In this document: positions 19,501 through 28,180 of the stretch, one piece after another
Position numbering within the stretch: the stretch's first letter is position 1
Layout: each line of letters begins with the position of its first letter
Source of the DNA: Chitinophagales bacterium
GTDB taxonomy: Bacteria > Bacteroidota > Bacteroidia > Chitinophagales > CAIOSU01
NCBI GenBank assembly: GCA_040877935.1
Contig: JBBDNB010000039.1
Location: 1-64,000 of the forward strand
Direction: 5' to 3'
Length of the DNA stretch: 64,000 bases
Position numbers and translations under genes: made by a program
The notes under the pieces: model-generated
What the model was told of the DNA's origin: nothing
The model's input: the letters and a program-made list of their open reading frames with translations, nothing else
Database searches by the model: none

Positions 19501-20252
19501 ATATTGATTATGGTACAGTAAAAGGCTTGTCTTTGAGTTATGACTTGCGAAAAACAAGAACCAGCAATATTTCCATGAAATTGAACTATACCCTTCAATT
19601 TGCAGAAGGTACCGGTTCTGATGACCGTTCTCAGTTGAATCTTGTAAATGCTGGACAACCCAACCTGAGAACCATTGTGCCTTTGAATTACGACTCCAGA
19701 CACTTAATTAATGTAACACTGGATTACAGTTTTTCATCTGGCAGAGATTACAATGGTCCTAAATGGGGTGGCAAAGATGTGTTTTCCAATTCAGGAATTA
19801 ATATTATAGCAAGAGCCCGTTCTGGAGAGCCCTATACTTCACAGGCCAATCCAACAGCAGAAGCGCTGTTTACACAACCTGCCCGACCTGTATTGGAGGG
19901 TTCCATTAACGGTGCGCGGTTGCCCTGGAATTTCAGGCTTGATTTCAGGGTTTTCAAAACTTTCAATTTTGAAACAAGGAAGAAAGATGAAAATCGCAGT
20001 GGGCGTCCGGTTAACCTGAATATTTATTTGTTGATTCAGAACTTGCTCAATACCAAGAATGTTATCAATGTTTATCCCTATACCGGAAATGCAGATGATG
20101 ATGGTTACCTGACTTCAAATCAAGGTCAGCAACAATTGGAAAATCAAGTGAATAGTGCTTCATTTTCAAGTATGTATTATGCCTGGTTGAATAATCCGGA
20201 CAATTACAGCTTGCCGAGACAAATCAGGCTTGGAGCAATTTTATCCTTTTAA
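16503..20252 (+). CDS. TonB-dependent receptor with CarboxypepD_reg-like domain
   Basis: 1249 residues. Signal peptide MKRIFTSLLLAVISISAYAQ, then a carboxypeptidase-regulatory-like beta domain (residues ~22-105), plug (ISSEEIASLP, SAGVYQ, YIDGIRVRG, GVPAKYGNATGGVINI) and a large barrel ending in ILSF with a terminal Phe. This is an energised outer-membrane receptor of SusC/CirA type; no SusD partner follows. Instead the next two genes encode a giant secreted protein and a PorV/PorQ-like protein, with no or tiny gaps, so substrate import may not be its only job. TATCTTTG at 16458-16465 is a possible -7 box. Confidence 0.93.
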   Translation: MKRIFTSLLLAVISISAYAQSGEIYGQVLDENNEGIPFANVRVEQSGDLITGGSTDFEGFFTIKPLNPGKYDVRITYIGYATYLNEGVVVQSDKVTELNLKMKPQETQLGEVEVVEYRVPLIDKDDNSTKNTISSEEIASLPTRNVSSIASTSAGVYQEDENQGLNIKGARTSGTETYIDGIRVRGGSNIPANAIEQLTVITGGVPAKYGNATGGVINITTKGPSRNLNGGGEVLTSQFLDGYGYNLGNLNLTGPIWKKNRGTDDEKTIAGFFLAGEFLRQKDRDPSVVGVDVLKEDVLEDVKNAPLTRSPNNDGFILKAETLTDEHIENVHVKPNSVRDNYRLSGKLDFKASDNVNLTFGGTMDYTRYNQWINRFTMMNYDNNPLYKQMSWRVFGRLTQKFSRDTEESEERALIQNAYYTLQFDYSKDYYTVESERLGQNPFDYGYVGEFEIDRAPVYEYGEDPVSGLNGYRFSGLQDTMVRFTPGTRNPGATSYTETFYELAGDDADFYRNLDQIAGNNGLRNGDQPRIPHGIWYGTGYQFDNYGTLRDNDQYRFSLNGSFDVVPGKSSDRNKHSIEFGFEFEQRIDRRYIVSPTRIWERMRQQTNAHLSNLDTVPILIIEGQEYAYDDPNRPVFGIYDTMRYNRLYDASSQTYFDKQLREKLGVPVNSTELINVDAVDPSILSLDMLTADDLYNAGNRNLNAYGYDHKGNKFKEQPSFEDFFTQRDEDGNYTRAIGAFRPIYTAAYLQDKFNFKDILFNIGVRIDRYDANQKVLKDKYSLYDALTLEEARDRIDPSVEVPGNIGDDYVVYVQSVDDLENFVPVGYRSGDDWYNVDGEFVQDPRVIAQSIGSSRVLPALSSERYTNPQHIQDEDYDPNSSFEDYKPQITVQPRVAFSFNLTDEASFFAHYDILTQRPSGRLIQTPDTWYYFNDLPSNTVINNPNLKAERTVDYQLGFRQLVTKNSALTISAFYREMRDMIQVRAINFAYPNTYVTYDNIDYGTVKGLSLSYDLRKTRTSNISMKLNYTLQFAEGTGSDDRSQLNLVNAGQPNLRTIVPLNYDSRHLINVTLDYSFSSGRDYNGPKWGGKDVFSNSGINIIARARSGEPYTSQANPTAEALFTQPARPVLEGSINGARLPWNFRLDFRVFKTFNFETRKKDENRSGRPVNLNIYLLIQNLLNTKNVINVYPYTGNADDDGYLTSNQGQQQLENQVNSASFSSMYYAWLNNPDNYSLPRQIRLGAILSF

Positions 20253-20270
20253 TTGAAAAATACGCATGTC

Positions 20271-23200
20271 ATGAGCGCATATAAATCTATAATAGCCGCA
20301 TTATTAATAATCTCAATCATCCCACTGAATGCCAAGGAGAATGTCGGACAGTCGGGTAAGGCAGGGAAATTTTCAAAACTTGCTGCCACTTGTTCTCCTG
20401 CAAGTGCTCAGACAAATTTGAACATTAACAATGTACGAACTACCATGTTGAATGGAGGTGATATGTGGTGGGATTTAAATGATGCAAAATATGAAATCCC
20501 TAAAATTGATCCGCCCGGCTCAGCACCTAGTGTACATTCTTTATTTGCGGGTGCAATATGGTTGGCAGGACTTGATGCAGGCGGACAATTGAAAACAGCT
20601 GCACAAACCTATCGTCAGAATGGTAATGATTTTTGGCCGGGCCCTTTGGACAATATTGGAAATGTTACTGAACAAACATGTAACCGTTTTGACCGGCATT
20701 TTAGAGTTCTGGGTGCAGACATTGATGATCATATCGCATTTTTTGACCAAAACCCTTCAGGGCAAAGACCATTATCGGATATTCCTGCAGGTATTCAGGA
20801 ATGGCCTGCTTTAGGGAATGTGAATTCCAGGGCCGCGAATGGCAGTCCCATGCAGATCAATCAGGATTTAGCCCCGTTTTTTGACTTTAATGAAAATGGA
20901 TTTTATGACCCTGAAAATGGGGATTATCCGGTAATAGGTGTTCGAGAAACCAACAATCAATCGCCTGGTGCACAAGCAGCGACTTTGTCCACCTATGGTG
21001 ATCAAATGATCTTTTGGGTATATAATGACAAGGGAGATGTGCATGGTGAAACCGGTGGTCAGTCTATTGGTGTTGAAATTGGCGCTTTGGCATTTGCTTT
21101 CAATACTTCTGATGAGATTAACAACATGACCTTTTACAGGTATATTATTAGAAACAAAGCGACTACCCGCATAGGTGATTTTTATATGGGACAATGGGTG
21201 GATCCCGACCTGGGATGTTTTAACAATGATTTTGTAGGTTGTGATACTTCGCGGGATATGGGTATATGCTACAATGGAACACCTACCGATCCTGATTGTG
21301 CATCTCGTGGATACGGAGCCAACCCTCCATTGGTGGCTACGGTTTATTTTGAAGGGCCGCTTGCAGATATTGACCCGAATGCCGGCCCTAATGACCCGAG
21401 GGAAACGCTGGGGATGTCCACTTTTACTTACTACAACAATGATTTTTCAGTTACAGGGAATCCTGAAACTGCTGTGCATTATTACAATTATATGCGCGGT
21501 TTTTGGAAGGACAATACACCTTTTACAGAAGGTGGAAATGCTTATGGAGGGTCAGTTCCAACAACGTATATGTTCCCCGGAGATCCTTCTGAGCCCTCAG
21601 AATGGTCTGAATGTAGCGAAGGAAACACACCTGCCGATAGAAGATACCTTCAATCATCCGGTCCTTTCACCCTTGAACCAGGTGATGTGAACACTATAAC
21701 TGTAGGAGTTGTTTGGACACGTCCCACAGGTTTTGCTTGTGGCTCATTTGATGCTGCCATAGGTAATTCCGCTGATAATGCTTTGGCATTGTTTAGAAAT
21801 AATTTCCAATTAATTGACGGTCCGGATGCCCCAACATTGCAAATAAGAGAGCTCAGCAATGAACTGGTTATTTCTTTTGTAAATGAACCGGGCTCTAATA
21901 ATGTAGGGCAGTCTTATGATGAAGGGAGTACAGATGCCGTAAATTATTTTACAAATATTGACAGTACCATAACCGATACTACTTATACTTTCCAGGGTTA
22001 TATTTTATACCAGTTGAGAGACCCTTCTGTTTCTGTAGAAAACCTGGATGACCCCACCGTATCCAGAGTGGTTGCACAGGTAGATATAAGAGATGATGTG
22101 GATCAAATTGTTAATTATAGTTTAAACCAGGAACTTAGTCCTTATCCGATACCTGAATTAATGGTAGATGGAAATAATGAAGACATACGAACTACTTTTA
22201 GAATTACCCAGGATTTATTTGGTGAAGAGGGTGTAGGGCTTGTTAACCACAAGACCTATTACTATACAGCCATTGCTTATGCATACAATAACTACTTACC
22301 TTTTGACCCTGTTAATAGCCCTAAAGGTCAGCAAAAACCTTTTCTGCAAGGCCGTAGGAATGTGAGTGTTTATTCTGGCATTCCACATCAGCCAGAACCC
22401 GGTTCAGAAGGAACCCGTGTTAATTCTGCTTATGGGGATATGCTGCCTGTAACAAGAATTGAAGGTGCTGGCAATGGAGGTTTTTCGCTTAACTTAACAG
22501 ATGAATCTATTGAAGAAATACTCAATAATGGTGGATTTTACGGCCCTGTAGTTTATGAAGGTGGAAATGCACCTATAGAGGCAATGGTTTACGATCCCTT
22601 TAAAGTTAAAAATGTTGATTTTAAGCTGTCTATGAAAGATTCGTCAGTTTTACCACCATATTTAGCGACAAAAGATGATGAAATCCTTTCTGATACAGCA
22701 GTATGGGAATTGGAAATCAGTGATGGGACTGTATTGGATATAATCCCTTCTGAAAGAGATATTGCAGTTGTCAATCAACAATTGATTCAGGAATATGGCA
22801 TCAGTATCAGGATTAAACAAGTGGAACAAAATTGTGACAGCACTGACCCTTCAGGAAATATTACTGCACTCAGAAACTGGACTAATGCCAATGGATTTAT
22901 AGAAGCGAGTAAAGCCTATGCTGATCCTCAGCAAAATTGGCTGGGTGGAATTGAGGATCAAAGCACCAATTCTTATTTCAACTGGATTAGGTCAGGAAAT
23001 TACAGGGAGCAACAGCCGGATCCTCCGGCATCTCCTGAATATTTAAATGTATTTAATGATTACAATTACGAAGCTCAAGTTCCAGGTGGTGTTCAAGAAA
23101 TTGAATATGCATTTTGGGATGAAGATCAAGAATTCAGTACCATTTTAGATGGAACATGGGCACCATATGGCCTAACATCATACCAGTTTCACAATGAATT

Positions 23201-24392
23201 GGTTGGAAAAATTATCAGTTTTCCAACATCTGCTATTCCTGCCAGATCTGGTGAAACACATGGGCCAGGTTTTGTAACTAGAGCCAATGCAGGCTTTACA
23301 CAAAGTATTGAAGGTACTGAGAATACAATTAACAGACTGCAAAGTGTTGATATCGTCTTTACAGATGACAGGGACAAATGGACGCGCTGTGTTGTATTAG
23401 AAACATCCGGTGATTCACTCTTAAGTGAGGGCAATGCAATCAAAGGAAATATTAGAATGACCGAATCTCTTGGCAAAAATTTCCAACCGCTGTTTGGAGA
23501 TACAGGTCGCTCCTGGTTTCCTGGTTATGCTGTAAATGTAGAAACCGGTCAGCGCCTTAATATCATGTTTGGTGAAAGTTCCTGGTTGCAGGAAGACAAT
23601 GGTAGGGATATGATTTGGAATCCGACATCCAATCAAACCTCTCCTTTATTCAATGTTTTGTTTGGAGGCAAACACTATATCTATGTAATGGAAACCCCTT
23701 ATGATGAAGGGGAGCGTGCGCAAAGAATACTTTTAGATAATTTCAATGTTTATCCACACATAGGAGGCACAACAACACCCCGTGAAAATGTAGTCTTAAG
23801 AGACAGTATTTATAATAAGATCATGTGGACATCAATGCCCGTAGTGAATCCCGGGAATAAGCTTAAATCAGCTGAGGAAGGTTTAATACCTACTGAAACC
23901 AAAGTCAAATTAAGAGTAAACACTCCATACAGTAGACTTGCGATTACTGGTGAAAATGAAGGTTTGCCGCTCTATACATTTAGCACAGAAGGCATGGGTA
24001 TAGAACACCGAATAGCAGAAGTAGCTGAAGATGCACTGGATGAGATTCGTGTAGTACCCAATCCATACTATGCCTACTCTGAATATGAGACCAATCAGCT
24101 TGACAATAGGGTGAAAATCACTAATTTGCCCGATGAATGCACGGTATCAATATTTACGCTGGCAGGAACTTTAATTCGACAATTTGACAGGGATGTAAAC
24201 TCCAGTACATCTGTAGGAACTTCTACTGACCGAAATAATTTGGATAATTCTATAGATTGGGACTTGAGAAATGATAAACGAATTATGATTGCAAGTGGAG
24301 TTTATCTTATACATGTAGAAGTTCCTGGAGTTGGAACAAAAGTAATTAAGTGGTTTGGAGTAATGCGTCCGATTGATTTGGACACGTTCTAA
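20271..24392 (+). CDS. Giant secreted protein, middle gene of the TonB-PorV triad
   Basis: 1373 residues from the ATG at 20271; a TTG at 20253 abuts the previous stop. Signal peptide: YKSIIAALLIISIIPLNAK. The mature N-terminus has NNVRTTMLNGGDMWWD and SLFAGAIWLAGLDAGGQLK, a block I associate with large uncharacterised Bacteroidota exoproteins. The C-terminal ~120 residues look like a sorting-type fold (VVPNPYYAYS, VSIFTLAGTLIRQFD, ASGVYLIHVEV) but end GVMRPIDLDTF, 15 residues beyond the usual T9SS end. It is probably surface-exposed and exported by T9SS. It may be assembled with its two neighbours; the role is unknown. Confidence 0.8.
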   Translation: MSAYKSIIAALLIISIIPLNAKENVGQSGKAGKFSKLAATCSPASAQTNLNINNVRTTMLNGGDMWWDLNDAKYEIPKIDPPGSAPSVHSLFAGAIWLAGLDAGGQLKTAAQTYRQNGNDFWPGPLDNIGNVTEQTCNRFDRHFRVLGADIDDHIAFFDQNPSGQRPLSDIPAGIQEWPALGNVNSRAANGSPMQINQDLAPFFDFNENGFYDPENGDYPVIGVRETNNQSPGAQAATLSTYGDQMIFWVYNDKGDVHGETGGQSIGVEIGALAFAFNTSDEINNMTFYRYIIRNKATTRIGDFYMGQWVDPDLGCFNNDFVGCDTSRDMGICYNGTPTDPDCASRGYGANPPLVATVYFEGPLADIDPNAGPNDPRETLGMSTFTYYNNDFSVTGNPETAVHYYNYMRGFWKDNTPFTEGGNAYGGSVPTTYMFPGDPSEPSEWSECSEGNTPADRRYLQSSGPFTLEPGDVNTITVGVVWTRPTGFACGSFDAAIGNSADNALALFRNNFQLIDGPDAPTLQIRELSNELVISFVNEPGSNNVGQSYDEGSTDAVNYFTNIDSTITDTTYTFQGYILYQLRDPSVSVENLDDPTVSRVVAQVDIRDDVDQIVNYSLNQELSPYPIPELMVDGNNEDIRTTFRITQDLFGEEGVGLVNHKTYYYTAIAYAYNNYLPFDPVNSPKGQQKPFLQGRRNVSVYSGIPHQPEPGSEGTRVNSAYGDMLPVTRIEGAGNGGFSLNLTDESIEEILNNGGFYGPVVYEGGNAPIEAMVYDPFKVKNVDFKLSMKDSSVLPPYLATKDDEILSDTAVWELEISDGTVLDIIPSERDIAVVNQQLIQEYGISIRIKQVEQNCDSTDPSGNITALRNWTNANGFIEASKAYADPQQNWLGGIEDQSTNSYFNWIRSGNYREQQPDPPASPEYLNVFNDYNYEAQVPGGVQEIEYAFWDEDQEFSTILDGTWAPYGLTSYQFHNELVGKIISFPTSAIPARSGETHGPGFVTRANAGFTQSIEGTENTINRLQSVDIVFTDDRDKWTRCVVLETSGDSLLSEGNAIKGNIRMTESLGKNFQPLFGDTGRSWFPGYAVNVETGQRLNIMFGESSWLQEDNGRDMIWNPTSNQTSPLFNVLFGGKHYIYVMETPYDEGERAQRILLDNFNVYPHIGGTTTPRENVVLRDSIYNKIMWTSMPVVNPGNKLKSAEEGLIPTETKVKLRVNTPYSRLAITGENEGLPLYTFSTEGMGIEHRIAEVAEDALDEIRVVPNPYYAYSEYETNQLDNRVKITNLPDECTVSIFTLAGTLIRQFDRDVNSSTSVGTSTDRNNLDNSIDWDLRNDKRIMIASGVYLIHVEVPGVGTKVIKWFGVMRPIDLDTF

Positions 24393-24410
24393 AAATTATA
24401 TACACAAGAA

Positions 24411-25556
24411 ATGAAAAGGATGTTTAATAGGCTATTTATTTTTTCTGTTTGCTTAGTACTAAGCACAAACTCCCTTTTAGCGGGAAATGAAGACAGAGCC
24501 GGTGAAGCTGGTGGTTATGAATTGTTGATGAACGGTTGGGCTAGAAGTTCAGGCATGTATGGCATGAATTCTTCAAGAGTTGAAGGTCTTGAAGCTATGC
24601 GAATAAATGTTGCAGGTCTGGCACATGCACCAAACACTGAAGTTGTATTTTCCCATTCCAGATGGCTTTTCGATTCGCAGGTAAGTATTAATGCTGCCGG
24701 TATTGCTCAGGCAATTGGAAAGGAGAAAACTAATTTTATAGGGTTGAATATCAATTCTGTAAGTTTTGGGGATATTGAAATCACTACTACCAATTCTCCA
24801 GAAGGTGGTCTGGGCACATATAGTCCGAATTTTTTAAATATAGGTCTGGCTTTTTCAAGAGCATTTTCTGAGAGTATATATGGAGGTGTAGTTGTACGCT
24901 TTCTTAATCAACGCGTACCTGATTTGAGTGCTTCAGGTGTGGCTTTAGATGCTGGAATTCAATATGTAACAGGTAAACTTGACCAAATCCGTTTTGGTGT
25001 TTCTCTTAGAAATGTTGGTACACCAATGAAGTTTGGTGGAGAAGGGCTAACTTTTAGGGGGGATGCTCCATCGGGTTCTTATAATCTGACTGTAAGCAGT
25101 AGAACTCAAAAGTTTGAGCTTCCATCACTTCTGCATATTGGTGCTTCTTATGATCTTTATGCAGATAATTTGAAAAACAACCCTGATTTAGCTGCCGATC
25201 ACAGAATTACAATAGCTTTTAATTTTACCTCCAATTCATTTGGCAAAGATCATGTAGGTGGAGGTCTTGAATATTCCTATCGAGAAATGTTCCAGGTAAG
25301 AGCAGGTTACCGCTATGAAAAAGGGTTGACCGATGCAGAAACCAGAACGACTGATTTTGTGGGGATTGCTGCCGGAGCTTCTGTAATGGTGCCTTTTAAA
25401 GAAGAAGGTCCTGCAATGGGAATTGATTATTCTTATCGCCCATCTCAGGTTTTTGGTGGAACACATTCTATTGGCCTCCGTTTTAACTTAGGCACAAAAG
25501 TACCTCCGTTTAAAAAGAAAAAATCTAAAGAAGAGGTCTTTCAGGAAGAAGGCTAA
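24411..25556 (+). CDS. PorV/PorQ family outer-membrane protein
   Basis: 381 residues. Signal peptide to about residue 24 (LVLSTNSLLAG), then a FadL-like barrel with the PorV/PorQ layout: a start rich in G-A-x-x-M (SSGMYGMNSSRVEGLEAM), NVAGLAH, SHSRWLFD, and many short amphipathic strands ending IGLRFNLGTKV. The last ~20 residues are Lys/Glu-rich. PorV collects T9SS substrates at the outer membrane and hands them to the attachment complex. This one lies 18 bases after the giant exoprotein and is probably its dedicated partner. Confidence 0.85.
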   Translation: MKRMFNRLFIFSVCLVLSTNSLLAGNEDRAGEAGGYELLMNGWARSSGMYGMNSSRVEGLEAMRINVAGLAHAPNTEVVFSHSRWLFDSQVSINAAGIAQAIGKEKTNFIGLNINSVSFGDIEITTTNSPEGGLGTYSPNFLNIGLAFSRAFSESIYGGVVVRFLNQRVPDLSASGVALDAGIQYVTGKLDQIRFGVSLRNVGTPMKFGGEGLTFRGDAPSGSYNLTVSSRTQKFELPSLLHIGASYDLYADNLKNNPDLAADHRITIAFNFTSNSFGKDHVGGGLEYSYREMFQVRAGYRYEKGLTDAETRTTDFVGIAAGASVMVPFKEEGPAMGIDYSYRPSQVFGGTHSIGLRFNLGTKVPPFKKKKSKEEVFQEEG

Positions 25557-25576
25557 AATTTAATTACAATAATTGA

Positions 25577-25618
25577 AAAAAAACGTTTCAATTCGCTTTG
25601 AAGCGTTTTCTTTTTATA
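25577..25618 (+). terminator. Intrinsic terminator before greA
   Basis: AAAACGTTTCAA (25580-25591), a five-base loop, TTTGAAGCGTTTT and a T-rich tail form a near-perfect stem 20 bases after the PorV-like stop. It closes the triad operon; greA starts just after it, so attenuation of read-through is possible. Confidence 0.75.
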
Positions 25619-25632
25619 TAAAACACAGGCTT

Positions 25633-26106
25633 ATGTCTAAGATTAGTTACTATACCAAAGAAGGTTACGAAAAGTTGAAGCAAGAATTGAATCATCTTAA
25701 AACAAAAGAACGTGCTGAAATATCACAGCAAATTGCTGAAGCACGTGAAAAGGGTGATCTTTCAGAAAATGCCGAATACGATGCCGCAAAAGAAGCACAA
25801 GGCATGCTGGAGCTTAAAATCACCAAGATGGAAGAAACGCTGGCCAATGCACGTATTCTTGACGATAGTGATCTTGATACTTCTAAAGCACTTGTGCTTT
25901 CTACTGTGGAAATCAAAAACCTGAAAAATGGTGCTGTGCTGAAATATACCCTTGTTGCTGAATCAGAAGCAAATTTGAAAGAAAAGAAAATTTCGGTAAC
26001 TTCTCCTATTGGAAAAGGACTGTTGGGTAAAAAGAAAGGTGATATAGCCAAAGTAGAAACCCCAACAGGTATTGTTGAATTTGAATTGTTATCAATTTCG
26101 AGGTAA
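25633..26106 (+). CDS. greA: Transcription elongation factor GreA
   Basis: 157 residues from the ATG at 25633. The frame runs 20 codons further up to a TTG at 25573, but that part is the terminator hairpin. The N-terminal coiled coil (YTKEGYEKLKQEL to LANARIL) carries the tip acidic pair in GDLSENAEYDAA, which stimulates transcript cleavage by RNA polymerase; the C-terminal FKBP-like domain has SPIGKGLLGKKKGD. It is two bases from the HIT gene, so the two form an operon. Confidence 0.95.
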   Translation: MSKISYYTKEGYEKLKQELNHLKTKERAEISQQIAEAREKGDLSENAEYDAAKEAQGMLELKITKMEETLANARILDDSDLDTSKALVLSTVEIKNLKNGAVLKYTLVAESEANLKEKKISVTSPIGKGLLGKKKGDIAKVETPTGIVEFELLSISR

Positions 26107-26108
26107 TT

Positions 26109-26504
26109 ATGGCATCAGTTTTTACCAAAATAATAAATGGAGAAATCCCTTCCTATAAGATAGCGGAAGATGAAAACTACTATGCCTTTTTAGACATCAA
26201 TCCACTGGCAAAAGGGCATACGCTTGTAGTTCCAAAAAAGGAAGTAGATTATATTTTTGACCTGGATGATGAAACCCTCAAAGGTTTATTTGCCTTTTCT
26301 AAAAGAGTAGCAAAAGCTATTGAAAAAGTGGTGGAATGTGAGCGTGTTGGAATTGCTGTATTAGGGCTGGAAGTTCCGCATGCTCATGTGCACCTTAGTC
26401 CAATCAATGGTATTCACGACCTGGATTTTTCCAAGCCCAAAGTGGAACTGAGTGAAGCTGAGTTTCAGGAAATTTCTGGGCAAATAGCAAAAGCTTTTGA
26501 ATAA
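26109..26504 (+). CDS. HIT family nucleotide hydrolase (HinT-like)
   Basis: 131 residues. It begins SVFTKIINGEIPSYKIAED, and the histidine triad is HAHVHL near residues 95-100. HinT-like enzymes hydrolyse purine nucleoside phosphoramidates in the cytoplasm. The gene follows greA at two bases and converges on ruvC, with a 50-base perfect palindrome between the two. Confidence 0.93.
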   Translation: MASVFTKIINGEIPSYKIAEDENYYAFLDINPLAKGHTLVVPKKEVDYIFDLDDETLKGLFAFSKRVAKAIEKVVECERVGIAVLGLEVPHAHVHLSPINGIHDLDFSKPKVELSEAEFQEISGQIAKAFE

Positions 26505-26523
26505 GGGATGGTTATAACATAAC

Positions 26524-26573
26524 TATTTCAAAATGTAGGGGCTCACGGCCGTGAGCCCCTACATTTTGAAATA
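26524..26573. repeat. 50-base perfect palindrome between convergent genes
   Basis: Every position from 26524 to 26573 pairs with its mirror about the centre at 26548/26549, with no loop. The inner part contains TGTAGGGGCTCACGGCCGTG and its complement, a GC-rich core in AT-rich DNA, flanked by ATTTCAAAA/TTTTGAAAT. It can serve as a two-way terminator but is far longer and more regular than one needs to be. The core resembles REP-type elements I know from other phyla. Confidence 0.9.
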
Positions 26574-26598
26574 ATTCATAGGCATCTTTGACGGCAAA

Positions 26599-27174
26599 TC
26601 ATTTCTTCAATCGCTGCGGATTTTCCGCTAAAAAGGCTTTCCAGCTTGCCTTGTTTTTCCCCTTGCTTTTGCTTCCTACACCTTTAAATTGAAAGTGATG
26701 ACAAACGGCTGCTGCCAAAGCATCTGTAGCATCCAAGAATTTTGGGCTTTGCTCGAATTTCACAAGTTTTTGCAATAAAGCTGAAACCTGCTCTTTCGAG
26801 GCGTTACCATTTCCGGTTATAGACTGTTTGATCTTTCTGGGCGAATACTCTTCAATTGGTACGCCACGGTTTAAAACAGCAGCCATTGCCACGCCCTGTG
26901 CTCTCCCAAGTTTGAGCATGCTTTGTACGTTTTTACCAAAAAACGGAGCTTCAATTGCACATTCGTCCGGTAAATATTCCTTTACAAGCCAGGTCACACG
27001 TTCAAATATTTTTTTGAGTTTCAGCTGATGGTTTTCAAGTTTCGACATATCAATAATTCCCATGCTGAGCAATATCATTTGTTGCCCTTTAATTTGAAGC
27101 ACGCCATAGCCCATTACATTGGTTCCCGGATCAATTCCGAGGATTATCTGCTCTTTTTGTAAGCTGTCGCTCAA
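26599..27174 (-). CDS. ruvC: Holliday junction resolvase RuvC
   Basis: 191 residues from a TTG; no in-frame ATG lies between it and the upstream stop, and the N-terminus ILGIDPGTNVMGYGV is intact. The four catalytic acids are placed as usual: D in GIDPG, E in AIEAPFF, and two D in LDATDALAAAVCHH. It cuts four-way junctions in the cytoplasm with RuvAB. It is a single minus-strand gene divergent from the flippase-like gene. Confidence 0.94.
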   Translation of the reverse strand: MSDSLQKEQIILGIDPGTNVMGYGVLQIKGQQMILLSMGIIDMSKLENHQLKLKKIFERVTWLVKEYLPDECAIEAPFFGKNVQSMLKLGRAQGVAMAAVLNRGVPIEEYSPRKIKQSITGNGNASKEQVSALLQKLVKFEQSPKFLDATDALAAAVCHHFQFKGVGSKSKGKNKASWKAFLAENPQRLKK

Positions 27175-27210
27175 TTTCTGAGTATTTTAGGCGGAAAATG
27201 AAAAATATTG

Positions 27211-28176
27211 ATGCCGATAAATAGAAAACGTATTTTTTTCATTACCCTAAAAGTAGCGGTATTTATACTCTTGGCCATTGCACTTTACCAACAAATTTTT
27301 CTGGAAAGGGATTTTGAAGCCTTTTTAGTACAACTAAAAGAGCGCTGGACAGAGGGAAATGTTTTGTTCTTGCTTGGAGCATTGTTTTTGATGCCTGTTA
27401 ACTGGATTTTGGAATCACTCAAGTGGAAAATGCTGATGCAGCGTATTGAGCCACTTACTTTTACCAATAGCTTTCGTTCTGTGCTTTCCGGTGTGACATT
27501 CACTATGTTCACGCCCAACAGAATAGGAGAATATGCCGGACGTTTCCTTTTCCTTAAAAAGCCCTGGAATCCCAATGCATGGCTGGCGAATTTTGCAGGA
27601 AGCTATGCGCAGATCATTGTTACACTTGCTTTGGGTTGTGGTGGCGCATATTTTTTGCTTGATTTTTTACTCGAACTCACCGGTAAAGATATGTTGGTGC
27701 TAACCGTACTCAATGCATTGGCCGCAACAAGTGTTTTTCTCGTGCTGGCTTATTTCAATTCGGGCTGGATAATTGCTCAGCTCAATAAATATTTGTTTAA
27801 GTATTTTTTTAAAAAGTACAGGCTCCTTAAAACCGGATTGCCATTTTTTTTGCTTGTGAAAGTTCTGCTACTTTCTGTTTTGCGTTACAATGTTTATGTG
27901 TTGCAATATTTATTGCTCTTTTGGTTTTTTGCAATTCCATTAGGCTTTGTTGAGGGTTTGCAATTTGTGGCATTGATTTTTTTAGTGCAAACATTGATCC
28001 CATCTCTTGCCTTGCTTGAATTGGGCATTCGCGGCAATATTGCGCTGTTTTTCCTTTCAGCTTATTCGGGTATGGAGCCGGAAATTCTAAGCGCTGCAAG
28101 TTTGATTTGGCTTATTAATTTATTGATACCGGCTTTTGTTGGATATGGTTTTATTTTGGTTTTGAGAAAGAAGTAA
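27211..28176 (+). CDS. Lysylphosphatidylglycerol synthase TM-domain-like (UPF0104) protein
   Basis: 321 residues from the ATG at 27211 (a TTG precedes it directly). About eight hydrophobic segments are seen: FFITLKVAVFILLAIAL, VLFLLGALFLMPVNWIL, a conserved ESLKWKML, FTPNRIGEYAGRFLFL, then five more to the C-terminus. This is the flippase-like membrane domain shared with MprF and AglD, without the aminoacyl-transferase domain. Lipid handling in the inner membrane is inferred from family; the substrate is unknown. Confidence 0.8.
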   Translation: MPINRKRIFFITLKVAVFILLAIALYQQIFLERDFEAFLVQLKERWTEGNVLFLLGALFLMPVNWILESLKWKMLMQRIEPLTFTNSFRSVLSGVTFTMFTPNRIGEYAGRFLFLKKPWNPNAWLANFAGSYAQIIVTLALGCGGAYFLLDFLLELTGKDMLVLTVLNALAATSVFLVLAYFNSGWIIAQLNKYLFKYFFKKYRLLKTGLPFFLLVKVLLLSVLRYNVYVLQYLLLFWFFAIPLGFVEGLQFVALIFLVQTLIPSLALLELGIRGNIALFFLSAYSGMEPEILSAASLIWLINLLIPAFVGYGFILVLRKK

Positions 28177-28180
28177 ATAA

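Noticed and set aside
25573-25632. Longer GreA with 20 extra residues
   Set aside because: The extension is translated from the terminator hairpin and the ATG at 25633 gives the normal family length.
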